Source: Strigamia acuminata | Taxonomy: Eukaryota; Arthropoda; Chilopoda; Geophilomorpha; Linotaeniidae | Reading direction: 5' to 3' | Length of the DNA stretch: 64,000 nucleotides | Assembly (NCBI GenBank): GCA_949358305.1 | Contig: OX442314.1 | Span: 10,533,060-10,597,059, forward strand | Made by a program: the position numbers and the translations under genes | The notes under the pieces: model-generated | What the model saw: only the letters and a program-made list of their open reading frames with translations | Databases searched by the model: none | What the model was told of the DNA's origin: nothing | In this document: positions 23,545 through 35,500 of the stretch, piece after piece | Position numbering within the stretch: position 1 is the first letter of the stretch | Layout of the letters: the number at the start of each line of letters is the position of its first letter

Positions 23545-23550
23545 TTTATT
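23545..23550 (-). terminator. poly(A) signal AATAAA of DTD2
   Basis: AATAAA on the minus strand begins directly after the DTD2 stop codon (TGA at 23551-23553), implying a very short 3' UTR. Confidence 0.65.
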
Positions 23551-24353
23551 TCAGAGTTCTAACATATGACTGAAAGGACCATTCGTATCCATTTTCAGAA
23601 CTTGTCTGTCGCCATAAACACCGCATACAACTTTACATTTCGAATCTTTATTTACAGTGTCACGCACACTGGCGACAAACTCGTCGTACAATTTCAATGC
23701 TTCTTCTTTCGAAGTATTGCTGTGATATTGAATCGACGATCCCTTAATTCTGCCACCAAGCGTCGCTTGTGGCACGATCATGATGTCTCCCTCGATATCT
23801 TGGATGGTGACCATACTTCCCACTTCAGACTCAGTTAACCTCACTTTAAAAATGGTTTTAACTGTCAAAAAGTAAAGAAAAATCAACAGATTTCAAATTT
23901 CAAATCCCGCCATTTTGGGTTTTAGTGTTACCCGCTTGTTCTACCAATTCCTGCTTACACTCCTTCAGAAAACAGACGTAGACGATCATTCCGCGATCGA
24001 TCTGAATAAAGATACGACAAAAAAATGAAAAATTAATTATTTTTGGGTGGAAATTCATCGTTTTATACTTCTTTTGATGTAATATTGCCATCTGGATCGG
24101 TCACGGTTAAAGTAGCCGACAAACATTGCTGTAGTAACATTTTGAGACGAATTTCTTTCTTTTCGTTCGTTGCACTGTGTCCGGCCTCGCATTTCTTCCC
24201 ACTTGATTTGAGCTGTACTACAGTAGAATGAGAAGATTCTTTTTCTTTTTCGGCGGTGCTTGCAACAGTTTCGACGCTAGAGAGTCCTTCACAAACTTCA
24301 TTATCTTGTTTCGGGAGCGGGATTGCCTTTTTTAGATAGTTTAGACTGTGCAT
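23551..24353 (-). CDS. DTD2: D-aminoacyl-tRNA deacylase 2 (animal-specific tRNA deacylase)
   Basis: Three exons on the minus strand: 24069-24353, 23932-24001, 23551-23861. All junctions are GT-AG, frame is kept, and the product is 221 residues. The conserved core matches DTD2/ATD: RGMIVYVCFLKECKQEL, then GDIMIVPQATLGGRIKG with QYHSN, and GVYGDRQVLKMDTNGPFSH near the C-terminus. The PQATLGG and NGP motifs form the DTD-fold active site. DTD2 hydrolyses D-aminoacyl-tRNAs and corrects L-Ala mischarged on tRNA-Thr in the cytosol. The first exon adds about 70 Ser/Glu/Lys-rich residues before the conserved start (MLLQQCLSATLTV). I took the first in-frame ATG at 24353, but an internal Met start is possible. 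It is divergently arranged with COA4, with about 170 bp between start codons, so a shared promoter is likely. Confidence 0.9.
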
Positions 24354-24524
24354 TCTCAATTTGTGTCGTTCGCAGTAGCTCGTAAATTACCTAAATATTA
24401 AAAATTGTTCAAGAATCGCTTCAAATGACCCGTTTAACCTAATTACCTCGCAGATTTCAGTTGTATTCAACTAAACCGTTCAATTTTTGAATTCAGTGTG
24501 CGCGACCGGTCGGTCAGAAACAAA
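24354..24524. promoter_or_regulatory. bidirectional promoter region DTD2 / COA4
   Basis: The two start codons face away from each other across 171 bp, leaving room only for a shared promoter and both 5' leaders. CG-containing words (GCGCGACCGGTCGGTC) lie near 24500. No TATA box is evident. Confidence 0.6.
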
Positions 24525-24810
24525 ATGGCAGCCTCCAGTGGGCATGAATGGAAACAACCCAAAACTGTAAATTACGAAGATGTGCAAGACCCAGTTGAAA
24601 ATATGATTAACAAAACTGGATGTTTAGAAAAGCACAATGCAGTTCAAGTAAAATAAAAACTAAAAATCATTCACGGGAATTTCTAAATTTTTATATTTTT
24701 AGATGTGCATGTTTGAGCACCGGGATTGGCGGAAATGCAAAGCGGAAGTGAACGATTTTAAACTCTGCATCGAAGAACATCAAAAGAAGAAAGAACAACA
24801 CACAAATTAG
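24525..24810 (+). CDS. COA4: cytochrome c oxidase assembly factor 4 homologue
   Basis: Two exons, 24525-24647 and 24703-24810 (CAA|GTAAAA, TTTTTAG|ATG), encode 76 residues. Twin CX9C pattern: Cys in KTGCLEKHNAVQMC and Cys in DWRKCKAEVNDFKLC, with the DWRKC-x8-FKxC spacing of COA4 (human CHCHD8). Such CHCH proteins are imported into the mitochondrial intermembrane space by the MIA40 disulfide relay, and COA4 supports complex IV assembly. The length is close to the vertebrate protein (about 87). An AATAAA at 24947 can serve as poly(A) signal. Confidence 0.88.
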
Positions 24811-24946
24811 TCGATATTTGTTCAATTCGAGATTTTATTTCTCAGTGTTCGTATTTAAAGTGTTAAGTATGCAAATGTTTTTGGTATCAATTACATCTCA
24901 AGAAATATAGTCCTAAAAATTGTACTTCAAAAGACGAATATTTCGT

Positions 24947-24952
24947 AATAAA
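24947..24952 (+). terminator. poly(A) signal of COA4
   Basis: AATAAA about 140 bp after the COA4 stop codon on the plus strand. Confidence 0.5.
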
Positions 24953-25401
24953 ATAGAAAATAAAGAAAGAAAAGAATGAATCACTTCATTTGAGTGGATC
25001 ACTTAATGCATTGAATAATTAAATAAACGAGAAAATAAAAAGAATTTACATCTAGGATCACATTTTCTTTACACCACGATTTATACAAATCAGACTCAAA
25101 CTTTAATTGCACATATTCGAACATCATTCAAATTTGTTTCCGCTATTAGATCTGAATTAATTACACGACTAATAATTATTATCTACAAAAATGGTACAAT
25201 AAAAGAATACAACGATAAAAAAATTGAAATCAATTTGGTTCAATGGCGTTAAACACGCTGACGTCATTGTGTTCGTAATAATGACGTCGTGTGTTTATTT
25301 TCCTCAACGCTGCCTATTTATGGTTTTTGAACTCACTACTGAGCAAAATGTTCAAATGGCAAATCGGTTCTGTTTTGTGGAATAAAATTGCGGTAAAAAT
25401 C

Positions 25402-28400
25402 CTAAATTCTAGGATTGGTGGCTTTCCCGTTTTGGCCGTTCACGATGTGCGGTGCCTCGTTGAATTCCTCCAACTCCTCGGTAATATCCGTCTCGGAAGA
25501 CAATTGAAAATACTGTTCACTTCGCGTTGGCCACAGCAAATGCGTCATCACGGCAAACGCCACAAAATCCACCGAATACATAATACCTAAAGAAAAAATA
25601 TCAATAAATTATTGAAAATCGATGAATGTTACAAATAAATATTAACAACCGATAAATTTAACCAATTAATATTGAAAATCGATAAATTTAGCGAATTAAT
25701 ATTGAAAATCGATAAATTTAGCGAATTAATATTGAAAATCGAGAAATTTAGCAAATTAATATTAAAAAACGATAAATTTAGCAAATTAATATTAAAAAAC
25801 GATAAATTTAACAAATAAAATCAATAAAAACGGTTAAATTTAACAAATTAATGTTAAAAACGACGAATTTAACAAATAAAATCAATAAAAACTGTTAAAT
25901 TTAACAAATAAAATCAATAAAAACTGTTAAATTTAACAAATAAAATCAATAAAAACTGTTAAATTTAACGAATTAATGTAAAAAACTGTTAAATTTAACG
26001 AATTTATGTTAAAAACTGTTAAATTTAACGAATTAATGTTAAAAACTGTTAAATTTAACGAATTAATGTTAAAAACTGTTAACTTTAACGGATTAATGAT
26101 AAAATATGATAAATTTAACAAATAAATATCAAAACATCTGAATTCCAACAAATAAATATGAAAATTGGCTAAATTTAACAAGCAAGATCGATGAAACACG
26201 AACCTAGCATTAACTTAAACCTCCACAAAGCCGAAATATGAATAGCAATCAGCACCAGCAGCGGCAGATAGACGAACCAAACGAGACTGCTCGCTCCGAA
26301 ATGAAGGAAAAATTGCAACTTTTGTTTATTGTGCTCATATAACATGGTTGTGCGCAACTCGAACAGGAACCATGCCATTATAGAAAGACGAATGAGAAGC
26401 GAAAGTCCACCCGGCCACGTCTGATATTCATCTATATCCTGGATCACATCCACCTCCGTCTAAAAAACAAAACAGGAAAATTACATTTTTCGCCATTAAA
26501 ATCGAAACTCGAGCCGTGAAACAGGAAACACACATTAATAACGCCTTTCCAGCTCACATTTACCTTATTCCAAACGTATAACATAATATTTACACAAAGG
26601 TAAATCGACCACACGAAGAAAAGTATGAATTTATGGATCAATTCCTGACTCGTGATGGCCCATCCTTTCGCTAACAACAACAGTAACAGCATGAAGAACG
26701 TCTGTTTTCGAAAATAAATTCCATTTAGCAGGTGTTGCGGGTTAATTACCCGTGATACACGCTCGGGAGTCACGAGAAATCAATTACCTGAGAAAGTATG
26801 TCCATTATATCGCCTAAAACGCTGAGCGACACGTTCCCTTCGCCGTTAAAGGCGAAGGTTACGTTGTGAATAACGTTGAAGAGGATTCCGATTGGTTCTA
26901 GCAGAAGACTAAGTGTGAAGAGTCGAGTGATGAGGTGTTTTTGTCTCATTACGGCGCAGATTTGGATGGGGACGAGCACCCAATAGAGGATGAGAAAAAC
27001 CACGTAGATGACTGCGCAATCCTGGAATTTTATAAATAAATATAATTCAATTCGGGGTGTGGGTTATGGTCGAGAAAGTGTGGGTTAACGACTGTTTACT
27101 AAGTTTTCATTGCCAGGAAACGGTTTATCGATTTATTGATAATTGTAAAATTAATAAAGATAAGCGTGGGAAGGAATTGTTAGTTGCTTTTGTTTGGGTG
27201 GTATGGCAACGAAATCTAAATAAATTCGGAAAATTTGGTTCAGTTTCATGTAATTTCGAAAAATTTTAAGACGGATTTTGATAAATTTCGATAAATTTTG
27301 CTGAGTTTGCATAAATTTTGATAATTATTGATGAATTTGAACAAATTTTGGTTAATTTTTGATGAATTTGGACAAATTTTGATTAATTTTTGACGATATT
27401 CGGCAAATTTTGAATAATTTTTGACGAAATTCGGCAAATTTTGATTAATTTTTGACGAAATTCGGCAAATTTTGATTAATTTTTGACGAAATTCGGCAAA
27501 TTTTGATTAATTTTTGACGAAATTCGGCTTATTTTAATACATTTTGGACGAATTTCGACAAATTTTGGTAAATTGTTGCATAATTTGTACATCCGAGTTG
27601 TAATTACAAACTACCCCAATAAAATTGAAAACATACACTCAGATTAAAAACATCTGTGTATTAACAAAATAATCGCCTCCAAACTCTTTAAAAACAATTT
27701 AATTCAATATACCTGACGATCAAACGAAAACTGATATTTAAACGGATTATGGTGATTATTAAACGGATTCCCATTCACCAACCAAATATCAAAATCCACT
27801 TCAACATCCACCGCCGGATCAGACGTCCACGCACAACTATTCCGATAACACGAAACCATACTGAGGTACCAAAACCTACAAAACAAAAAAACATTAAAAC
27901 TTGCAAAAATTCCCCCCAAAAAATCAAATTTTGCAAAAATTCAAATTTCTCTCATTTTTTCCACCTCGGTTGTGCGAGATCTTGAATTCCATATGTGAAC
28001 TGGAAGCCAGGAACAACCCGGTCCGGCACGTCTTCGTCGGCGCAGATTTTCCCTTCCGGACACGGAATTTTCCGCAGAAAATCCTCGACTCCGTCGTCGA
28101 AACACTGAGCGTCGTAGGCGATCGTGTTGATCACTTTGAACATCTCCTGGCACGCGTTTTTCTTCGAGTCCAGCAATTGCATTCGATTTTTATAAAAGTC
28201 TACAAAATAAGTTTTGTCCGCGACGACGAACGTCAACGGGTGACTCAAATTCGTGCGCGTCGTAACATTGCCAAAGATGTATCCTTGAGTATTGCTTTTA
28301 TCGAAATTGTTCGTTTTCTGGAAGCCGAATTTGGCGACGAAAATGAAGGGTTCGCGCGTGTTCCACGTACCCGAGACGTGTAGGCCCGACACGTTGGTAA

Positions 28401-28440
28401 AGAGCGCCGTTAGAAGCGCGATACATAGTTGCCGGAGCAT
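25402..28440 (-). CDS. TMEM145/GPR180-like GOST-family seven-pass membrane protein
   Basis: Six exons on the minus strand: 27965-28440, 27713-27875, 26788-27021, 26564-26701, 26204-26459, 25402-25586. All junctions and phases agree, giving 483 residues. A signal peptide (MLRQLCIALLTALFTNVSG) opens a lumenal, GOLD-like domain: SGTWNTREPFIF, AKFGFQKT, QGYIFGNVT, Cys pairs in CPEGKIC, then FWYLSMVSCYRN, WLVNGNP and NPFKYQFSFD. Seven hydrophobic segments follow, e.g. VIYVVFLILYWVLVPIQI, LFTLSLLLEPIGILFNVI, MLLLLLLAKGWAI and LCVNIMLYVWNK. The motif order matches TMEM145/GPR180 (intimal thickness receptor) proteins of the Golgi-associated GOST family. The soluble tail is acidic (SSETDITEELEEFNEAPH). 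I assign family membership, not one vertebrate orthologue. Two introns hold long minisatellites. It is divergent from PSMD8. Confidence 0.9.
25620..26185. repeat. 30-bp intronic minisatellite, about 18 units
   Basis: Intron 5 of the TMEM145-like gene is almost entirely tandem 30-bp units. The left part uses ATTGAAAATCGATAAATTTA units and the right part AAAAACTGTTAAATTTAACG units, with drift between. Because the unit is a multiple of three, it reads as a decapeptide repeat on the minus strand, which is not coding. Confidence 0.92.
27255..27560. repeat. ~30-bp intronic minisatellite
   Basis: Units of TTTTGATTAATTTTTGACGA plus AATTCGGCAAA repeat about nine times inside intron 2 of the TMEM145-like gene. 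The central four are nearly identical. Confidence 0.92.
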
Positions 28441-29146
28441 GGTCCGTTCGTTGACTCTTGGGTTGTGGTGAATCGCTCATTCCATCGAGTCCTTAAGCAA
28501 CAGCAGACAGAGTAGACATGTTACCCTTAACGGACGGGACACCTTTGCACTATCATATCGATTCGGTATCGGTCGTTTCGATTTTGTATCGATAACGGGT
28601 TTTGGCGATGTTGGGTTTTTGTTTTGAGATTTTAAATTGAGTAATTTTATTGTTTTTTTTTGGTTTTGAAATAAAAATAATTTGGATGAATAATAATAAA
28701 TAAAATGAATAAAAATGGATGCTTTTGGTTTTGTTTTTATCAATTTTTATTTAAGTAAATCAAAATTTTCTTCGATAAAAAGATTTTTAAACAATTTTTT
28801 TATTAATTTAAAGAAATAAAACGAGATAATTTTTTGTGGATTTCATTTATTTTAGTTTGAAAAATCGGAATATCGTTATTTAAAACGTTATCGGCTTTAC
28901 ATCGATATCGAATATATCGCAATGAAAAAGTATCGCCATTTGTGATGTCACGTATATTTTGGAAAAAAATTGGATTAAAAATAAAAAAGTGAGATTATTA
29001 ACAGACATATTAAAAATTCCAATTTATAAATTTCTTAATCAAAATATATTTAAAACATTTATCAAAAAATCCCATTTCCATCACTGCTGCGGTACTAGTA
29101 AATCCCGCAGTACCGCGGCAGACGAGACTCGCTCCGCAACAACAAA
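28441..29146. promoter_or_regulatory. divergent promoter region with DRE-type TATCGATA box
   Basis: About 700 bp separate the start codons of the TMEM145-like gene and PSMD8. TATCGATA, the core DRE bound by DREF in Drosophila, is present at 28587-28594. Partial ATCGAT words cluster at 28557-28582 and 28893-28920. DRE boxes are common in promoters of insect housekeeping genes such as proteasome genes. Use here is inferred. Confidence 0.55.
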
Positions 29147-30304
<1,158 letters not shown>

Positions 30305-30353
30305 AAGCCAAAATTTAATTTAAAATTGACGGTTGTATCGAAAAAAAGGATTA

Positions 30354-30359
30354 AATAAA
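30354..30359 (+). terminator. poly(A) signal of RPN12
   Basis: AATAAA 50 bp after the stop codon. Confidence 0.65.
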
Positions 30360-32440
30360 AGATTTTTTGATGTTTTTAACTGTACATTCTGTCGCTTGGT
30401 GCCACCTGGTGAGGAAGTTTAAAACTCAAACGATTAGATGCATTCAAAGTTTGTGATTTTATAAGTGTAAAGATAAAAACTTGCTCAACAGTGAATTTGT
30501 TAAAGATTCCATCATTTGTATGAGCATAATTATGTATTTACCCACGTTTTAGGAGATGGATCTACGTGGCAGTCATTTTGAATTTGGTTGTAAAAACCAA
30601 AACCCGACACGAACCACTTCCAAAACAATTCGAGTGTGGTTTTAATTTTTGCGGTTTTTGGTGAAGGTTTTTGGCTGATTTTAATGTCCATTCTGTCCAT
30701 CGAAACTCCATAAATGGTAAAAACAGAAACTTTGTATGCACCTATTAATTTTTAGAGATTTTTAGCTTGTAAAAACGCTATATGCAATTACTCATCGTCT
30801 TAAATACACATGTAACCTTTTTATTATCATATATTTCTTTTAAACATACACTCGATTCAATACCGAGTATACTAAAACATTGTGTGTAATTTATTTTTCC
30901 AGCTAATCAAAACAACCAAAATACATATCGAGTGCTTAAGTTAAACATGAAATCTAAACAAATATAATATTTATTATACCTAAATCTCACGTAAATCCAA
31001 CAAGAGCCGCAAGAGGATTTTATAGGATAAAACAAGAACCAAAAAAACTCGCCTCAATTTCCTAAACGAATTATATAATACCATCTAAAATTGTAAAATT
31101 GAAATTGACGGCCATTAAAGTGACTGAAACCGAACCGGGTAATAAAGAGATACCCTTGGCAGTGAGAGACCTCAACAAATAGTGTTATAGTATGTACATC
31201 ACGTGATTACATCCAAAAAATGCCATTTTGTAATCTAAAATGATATAATAGCAATACAAAATGAAAAATAAAAAATGAATAAAAATGTTTCGTGAACTGC
31301 TACGATGGACGAAGCGGTAGTGACAGTGATCTTTGACCTCAGCAAAGCGCTACACACGTTTTATAAATGCTATGTTTAGGTTTCGTTTCTCCAAGTTTCC
31401 TTTACCCGTGTTCACGTGTTGCTCACGAAAGTTGATTAAAACAACGGGCGCGGAGAACGGACACGACTTGACGCAACCCTGCACGTATTTTTAGGCTCTA
31501 CGAGTACATAGATTGATATATATATTCGACTAGTGTATATTTTCTTTCTTAATAAATGTAGTAAACGTCATCCGGGTCCTTTTTTTTGTTTCAACCAACA
31601 GCCATTTTGAATGAGCCGTTTGCGATTGTCCACTTGCGACTTGTCTCAGTGTTAATTTGAATATTTTTTTGTAATATTTACAAGTACATATATTTTTTCT
31701 TATTTTTTTTTACTTATATAGAATATACTTATAGCGGGATTTTATTTTTTGTTTTCAGCCAATTGCAACCAGTCTACAGAAATATAAACAATTATTTCTA
31801 AACATCCAGACTGTTTTTTTAATACTAAAAATGGTTATAAATGCTAAATCACAATTCTCCTAAATCAAAGAAGAATGTTTTAAAATAGATTATATTTGTA
31901 TATATTTATATTTAGCTAGGAAAAGTTGCAATTTTAAGAAATTTAAATGTGTGGAAATGAGTAAAAAGTATTAAAATTCATTTATTTTGAACTTATAAAG
32001 CTAAAAAAGTGAGTATAAACTGATTGCAAGTTGCCTGATACAAATAGAAAGAGAAAATAAACCGCAACTCAATTTGTTTACACGACATCAAATACGAAAT
32101 GCAAATATACCAAAACACAACATTGAGTCAAAAAATGTCAAACAAACATTTAAAACACCAAAACTAAACAAAATCGCAACCAAATTCTCCCCCAAACAAC
32201 AACAAATTACACGAAACAATGAAAAAATACAAATAATAAACACAAACCTGATCAAGAGTAGATCAAACCGACCCAAAACAGAAATAACACGCACAGCAAA
32301 TCTCGTTTTATTATCACAAAAAACGAAAAAAAGAACGGAAACCTCCACTCATACTTGAGATATGAAAAAGTTCACTCAAGTGCTTGGCATGAGCGGTGTG
32401 AACTGTGAAAACGCTGATCGTGGGCTCTCAGCGATCGAGT
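30360..32440. other. intergenic, AT-rich, no gene seen
   Basis: Between the convergent ends of RPN12 (plus) and the PH-domain gene (minus). Only short open frames are present, with no splice-supported coding sequence. Some of it may be alternative 3' UTR. Confidence 0.6.
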
Positions 32441-32453
32441 GACCAAAAAAAGG

Positions 32454-32463
32454 ATTTATTTAT
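32454..32463 (-). terminator. poly(A) signals of the PH-domain gene
   Basis: On the minus strand AATAAATAAA gives two overlapping AATAAA hexamers about 65 bp after the stop codon at 32524. Confidence 0.65.
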
Positions 32464-32523
32464 TCAATAAGACGCTCCAAATCTTTAATTTGTATTTTTT
32501 TCCCCATTGTAATTCAGTTTGCT

Positions 32524-35500
32524 TCAAAAGGCGAAGTCACAGCCAGCGTCGAAAGCATCGCCGCCGCCGCCCAACCCCCCGTCGTAGCCGCCCAACATGT
32601 CGTAGTCGCCGCCGTAGTCGTCTCCGATCACATCGATGCCCATGCCACCTACGACGCTGCCGTTGCAGTCGCCAGGGGCCGACAGGTGCGTGTTGTTAAT
32701 GTTGTAGTCGTTGTCGAGAGTGTGGTTGTCGTAGTGCGAGAAGTTGTTGATTTGAGTGTGGTTGTTGATGTGGATATCCGAATCGTTGTTGTAGAAGCCG
32801 ACGCCGCCGCCCCACGAGTGTCCGTAGTGACCGCCCCAGCCCCAGCCGAGGCCCCAGCCCCAGCCCGCGCCCGTGTTGAGCATGTTGCCCATGAGGAGGC
32901 CCGTGGCGAAGCCGTCCATGTGCGAGCCGCGGCCGCCGTCTCGGATCACCACCGTCGTGTTGCTGGGCGCTAGCGGGTGAGTGGACGGTTGCTGCATCGG
33001 AACTGTTCGCCCTCCGATCGGATTGTTGTCGTAATAGCGGCTCTCCGAATATGGCGGCGGAGGTGCTGAAACAAAAGAAATTTTTATTCCAAAGAAACCA
33101 AAATTCAAAATTTAAAATTGGCAGAATAATTGGCATTGAAATAAATAAACATTTTAATAGCTCTAACGTATATTATGCTTTGATCCTTTAAGTTACGGTA
33201 CAAGTAATGCCTGTTCGGATAATCAACGCTCTTCTGTACACCCAATTCTGTTTTTACACTGTAGAAACGGTCCAAGACAAAGCTAAGTACACATGACCTG
33301 ATTCCGTGCACGGAATGGTCACTTTCCGTGAGCAGCCAGAAGTATTGGTCGACATGGTACACATAGTTCCGCTTACCACACAAGGAAACTTTCTGGTGAC
33401 CGGAATTCTATTCTTTCCGGCAGTAATGGTGCACGGAAAAATTCAATAGTTTCCGTGCACGAACAAATTTTGAGTACCCGGAATGCATTGTGGTAATGCG
33501 ATCGATCGTGACCGGTCGTACGTAAGACGGAGGTGGATACTGAATACAAAGACAGATAATACTAAAAATGTTTGATTAATTTATTTTATAATTTATTATT
33601 AATTATTAATTTAAAAATACTGTAATCCATTTATTTTGCACAATCAAACTACAATATTTTGTAAAAGTGGTCGCCGTTTGTAATTACAAAACGTGCACGG
33701 ATTGTGAGTACCAAACAATTTCCGCACACGGAAAGACACAGCCAAACACACAGGCGGAATTATTTTGTTTGCGGCGTGACAACCTGAAAATTCAGACTCT
33801 GAATATTCAGAGGCAATTTCGTGTAAATATGGAATTTTTTCTAAATCGTGTGAAAACAGACTTGTGTGTAATTTAATCTAATTTAATTTTTTAAATTGAT
33901 ATTTACGTAAATATCCCTGGGGCAGTGGAGGTGGTGGTGCCACTTTATATTGTGAGTTGTTGGTGGTTTGATCCTGGTCCTGGTCCTGTCCACTCATCGG
34001 TGATGCTGTTGGTGGAAATGGCGGTGGGGGAAGCTGCAAAAAAACAGTTTTTTTCGGGAATAATTTATTAGGAGTGCCGGCAGGGGCGCGCTTAAGCCTC
34101 TGATTTCTAGGGGCCTCCAAAACCTGGCTTTAGAACGCTCAAAATAATTAAATAATTTTTTTTTTTAATTGAATTGATTTTCAAAATTTCCAAAACAATT
34201 GAAACAATTTACAAGTTAAAATTTGTCCTTTCAGAAATCTGGCAAGACTAAAAATAATTGCAGCATCTCGTCTCGCTTGCTCCACTGCTGATGATACAGT
34301 ATATAAAACCGAAGCATTTTCTCTTGCACAGCAGTAGAGCACCCCCTAGTGGCGACTGCCGCTTTCATAGCTTGGAAAGAATTAACTTCAAACTGGAGTC
34401 GCTTTTTAAAACTTTTTAAAGCCTGTTTCCTAACCTAAACTACCACACGTCATTTGTACATCTCTATAAATTATAATAAATAAGGGGTTTCATTAAATGA
34501 GCTATGGTTTCGGTTTCCCGCCCTTTTCCAATTCCCGGCTCCCGGTACCAAAATGGCCGGTATTCCCGGGAAATCGGTACTCCCGGGAATTAAAATCAGG
34601 TGACAAAAAATGGCTAAAAATGGCCGTTTTTCGTAAAAAAATGGCCAATTTTAGCCATTTTTCGTCAAAAAAAGCCTATTTTAGCCATTTTTGGTCAAAA
34701 ATGGCCAATTTTAGCCATTTTTTATGGTAAAAATAGCCATTTTCATCATTGAAACATTACAAGTTGTAACGTTTCAAAGACGAAAATGATGTTTTAACGA
34801 CGTTTTTTTGACGGAACCGGTTATTTTGTTCCCGATACCGTGATTTTTCACCGGGTTTCCCGGGAAATCGGTACCCCGGTTTCCCGGTACCGAAACCCTA
34901 AAATGAGCGATTATTGTGATTAGTTGATTATTGCAATAATCATAATCATCCAATTATTGAGGGCCCAACAAAAATCTGATTATGTGATTATCGCTCCGAT
35001 GGGCGGAATTGTTTAAATTGTAACCTAAATACGTTGCAATTGTTTAAAAAAAGTTCCTACAAATAATAATTGCAACTACCTAACTCGTTTCATGTGTTCA
35101 GTTTAACCTAAACTGAGCAGACTTTGTTATATTATGACCTTGTATAGTTTAAGCGGATCTGGCGCCGTCATGTTGGTTTCAGTTGACAGAGCACTTATAA
35201 TCGGCCCAAGTCAGCAGAAAATCATGGTTTGGGATGATTACTTGATTAGTTGCTTAGTTGCTTATTTGATGAAATGATTATTCTTGGGATTGGCTGAATC
35301 CAGTCACATCAAGTAATCGACTAATCAAAGTAATCAACTAATCGCTCATTTGATGAAACCCCTTAATGACATGACTGGGCATCCATACCACATCAGATAA
35401 TGTTATCGGCGATATTTCAAAATTTGCGTATCGATCAAAGTTTAGTACAAGCCCTTTAAAGCTCAAGAAATCCGCCTTAATGAGTTTATCAAACGCCTTT

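Noticed and set aside
25629-26199. Open frames with decapeptide repeats (LNLTVFNINS type) on the minus strand
   Set aside because: They are translations of the 30-bp intronic minisatellite; the unit length is a multiple of three so no stops arise. They lie inside a well-supported intron.
27901-28383. 160-codon plus-strand frame
   Set aside because: Complete antisense overlap with the first coding exon of the TMEM145-like gene, which has signal peptide, motifs and splice support.
32686-32973. Val/Ala-rich plus-strand frame
   Set aside because: Antisense of the low-complexity C-terminal exon of the PH-domain gene; GC-rich repetitive composition explains it.
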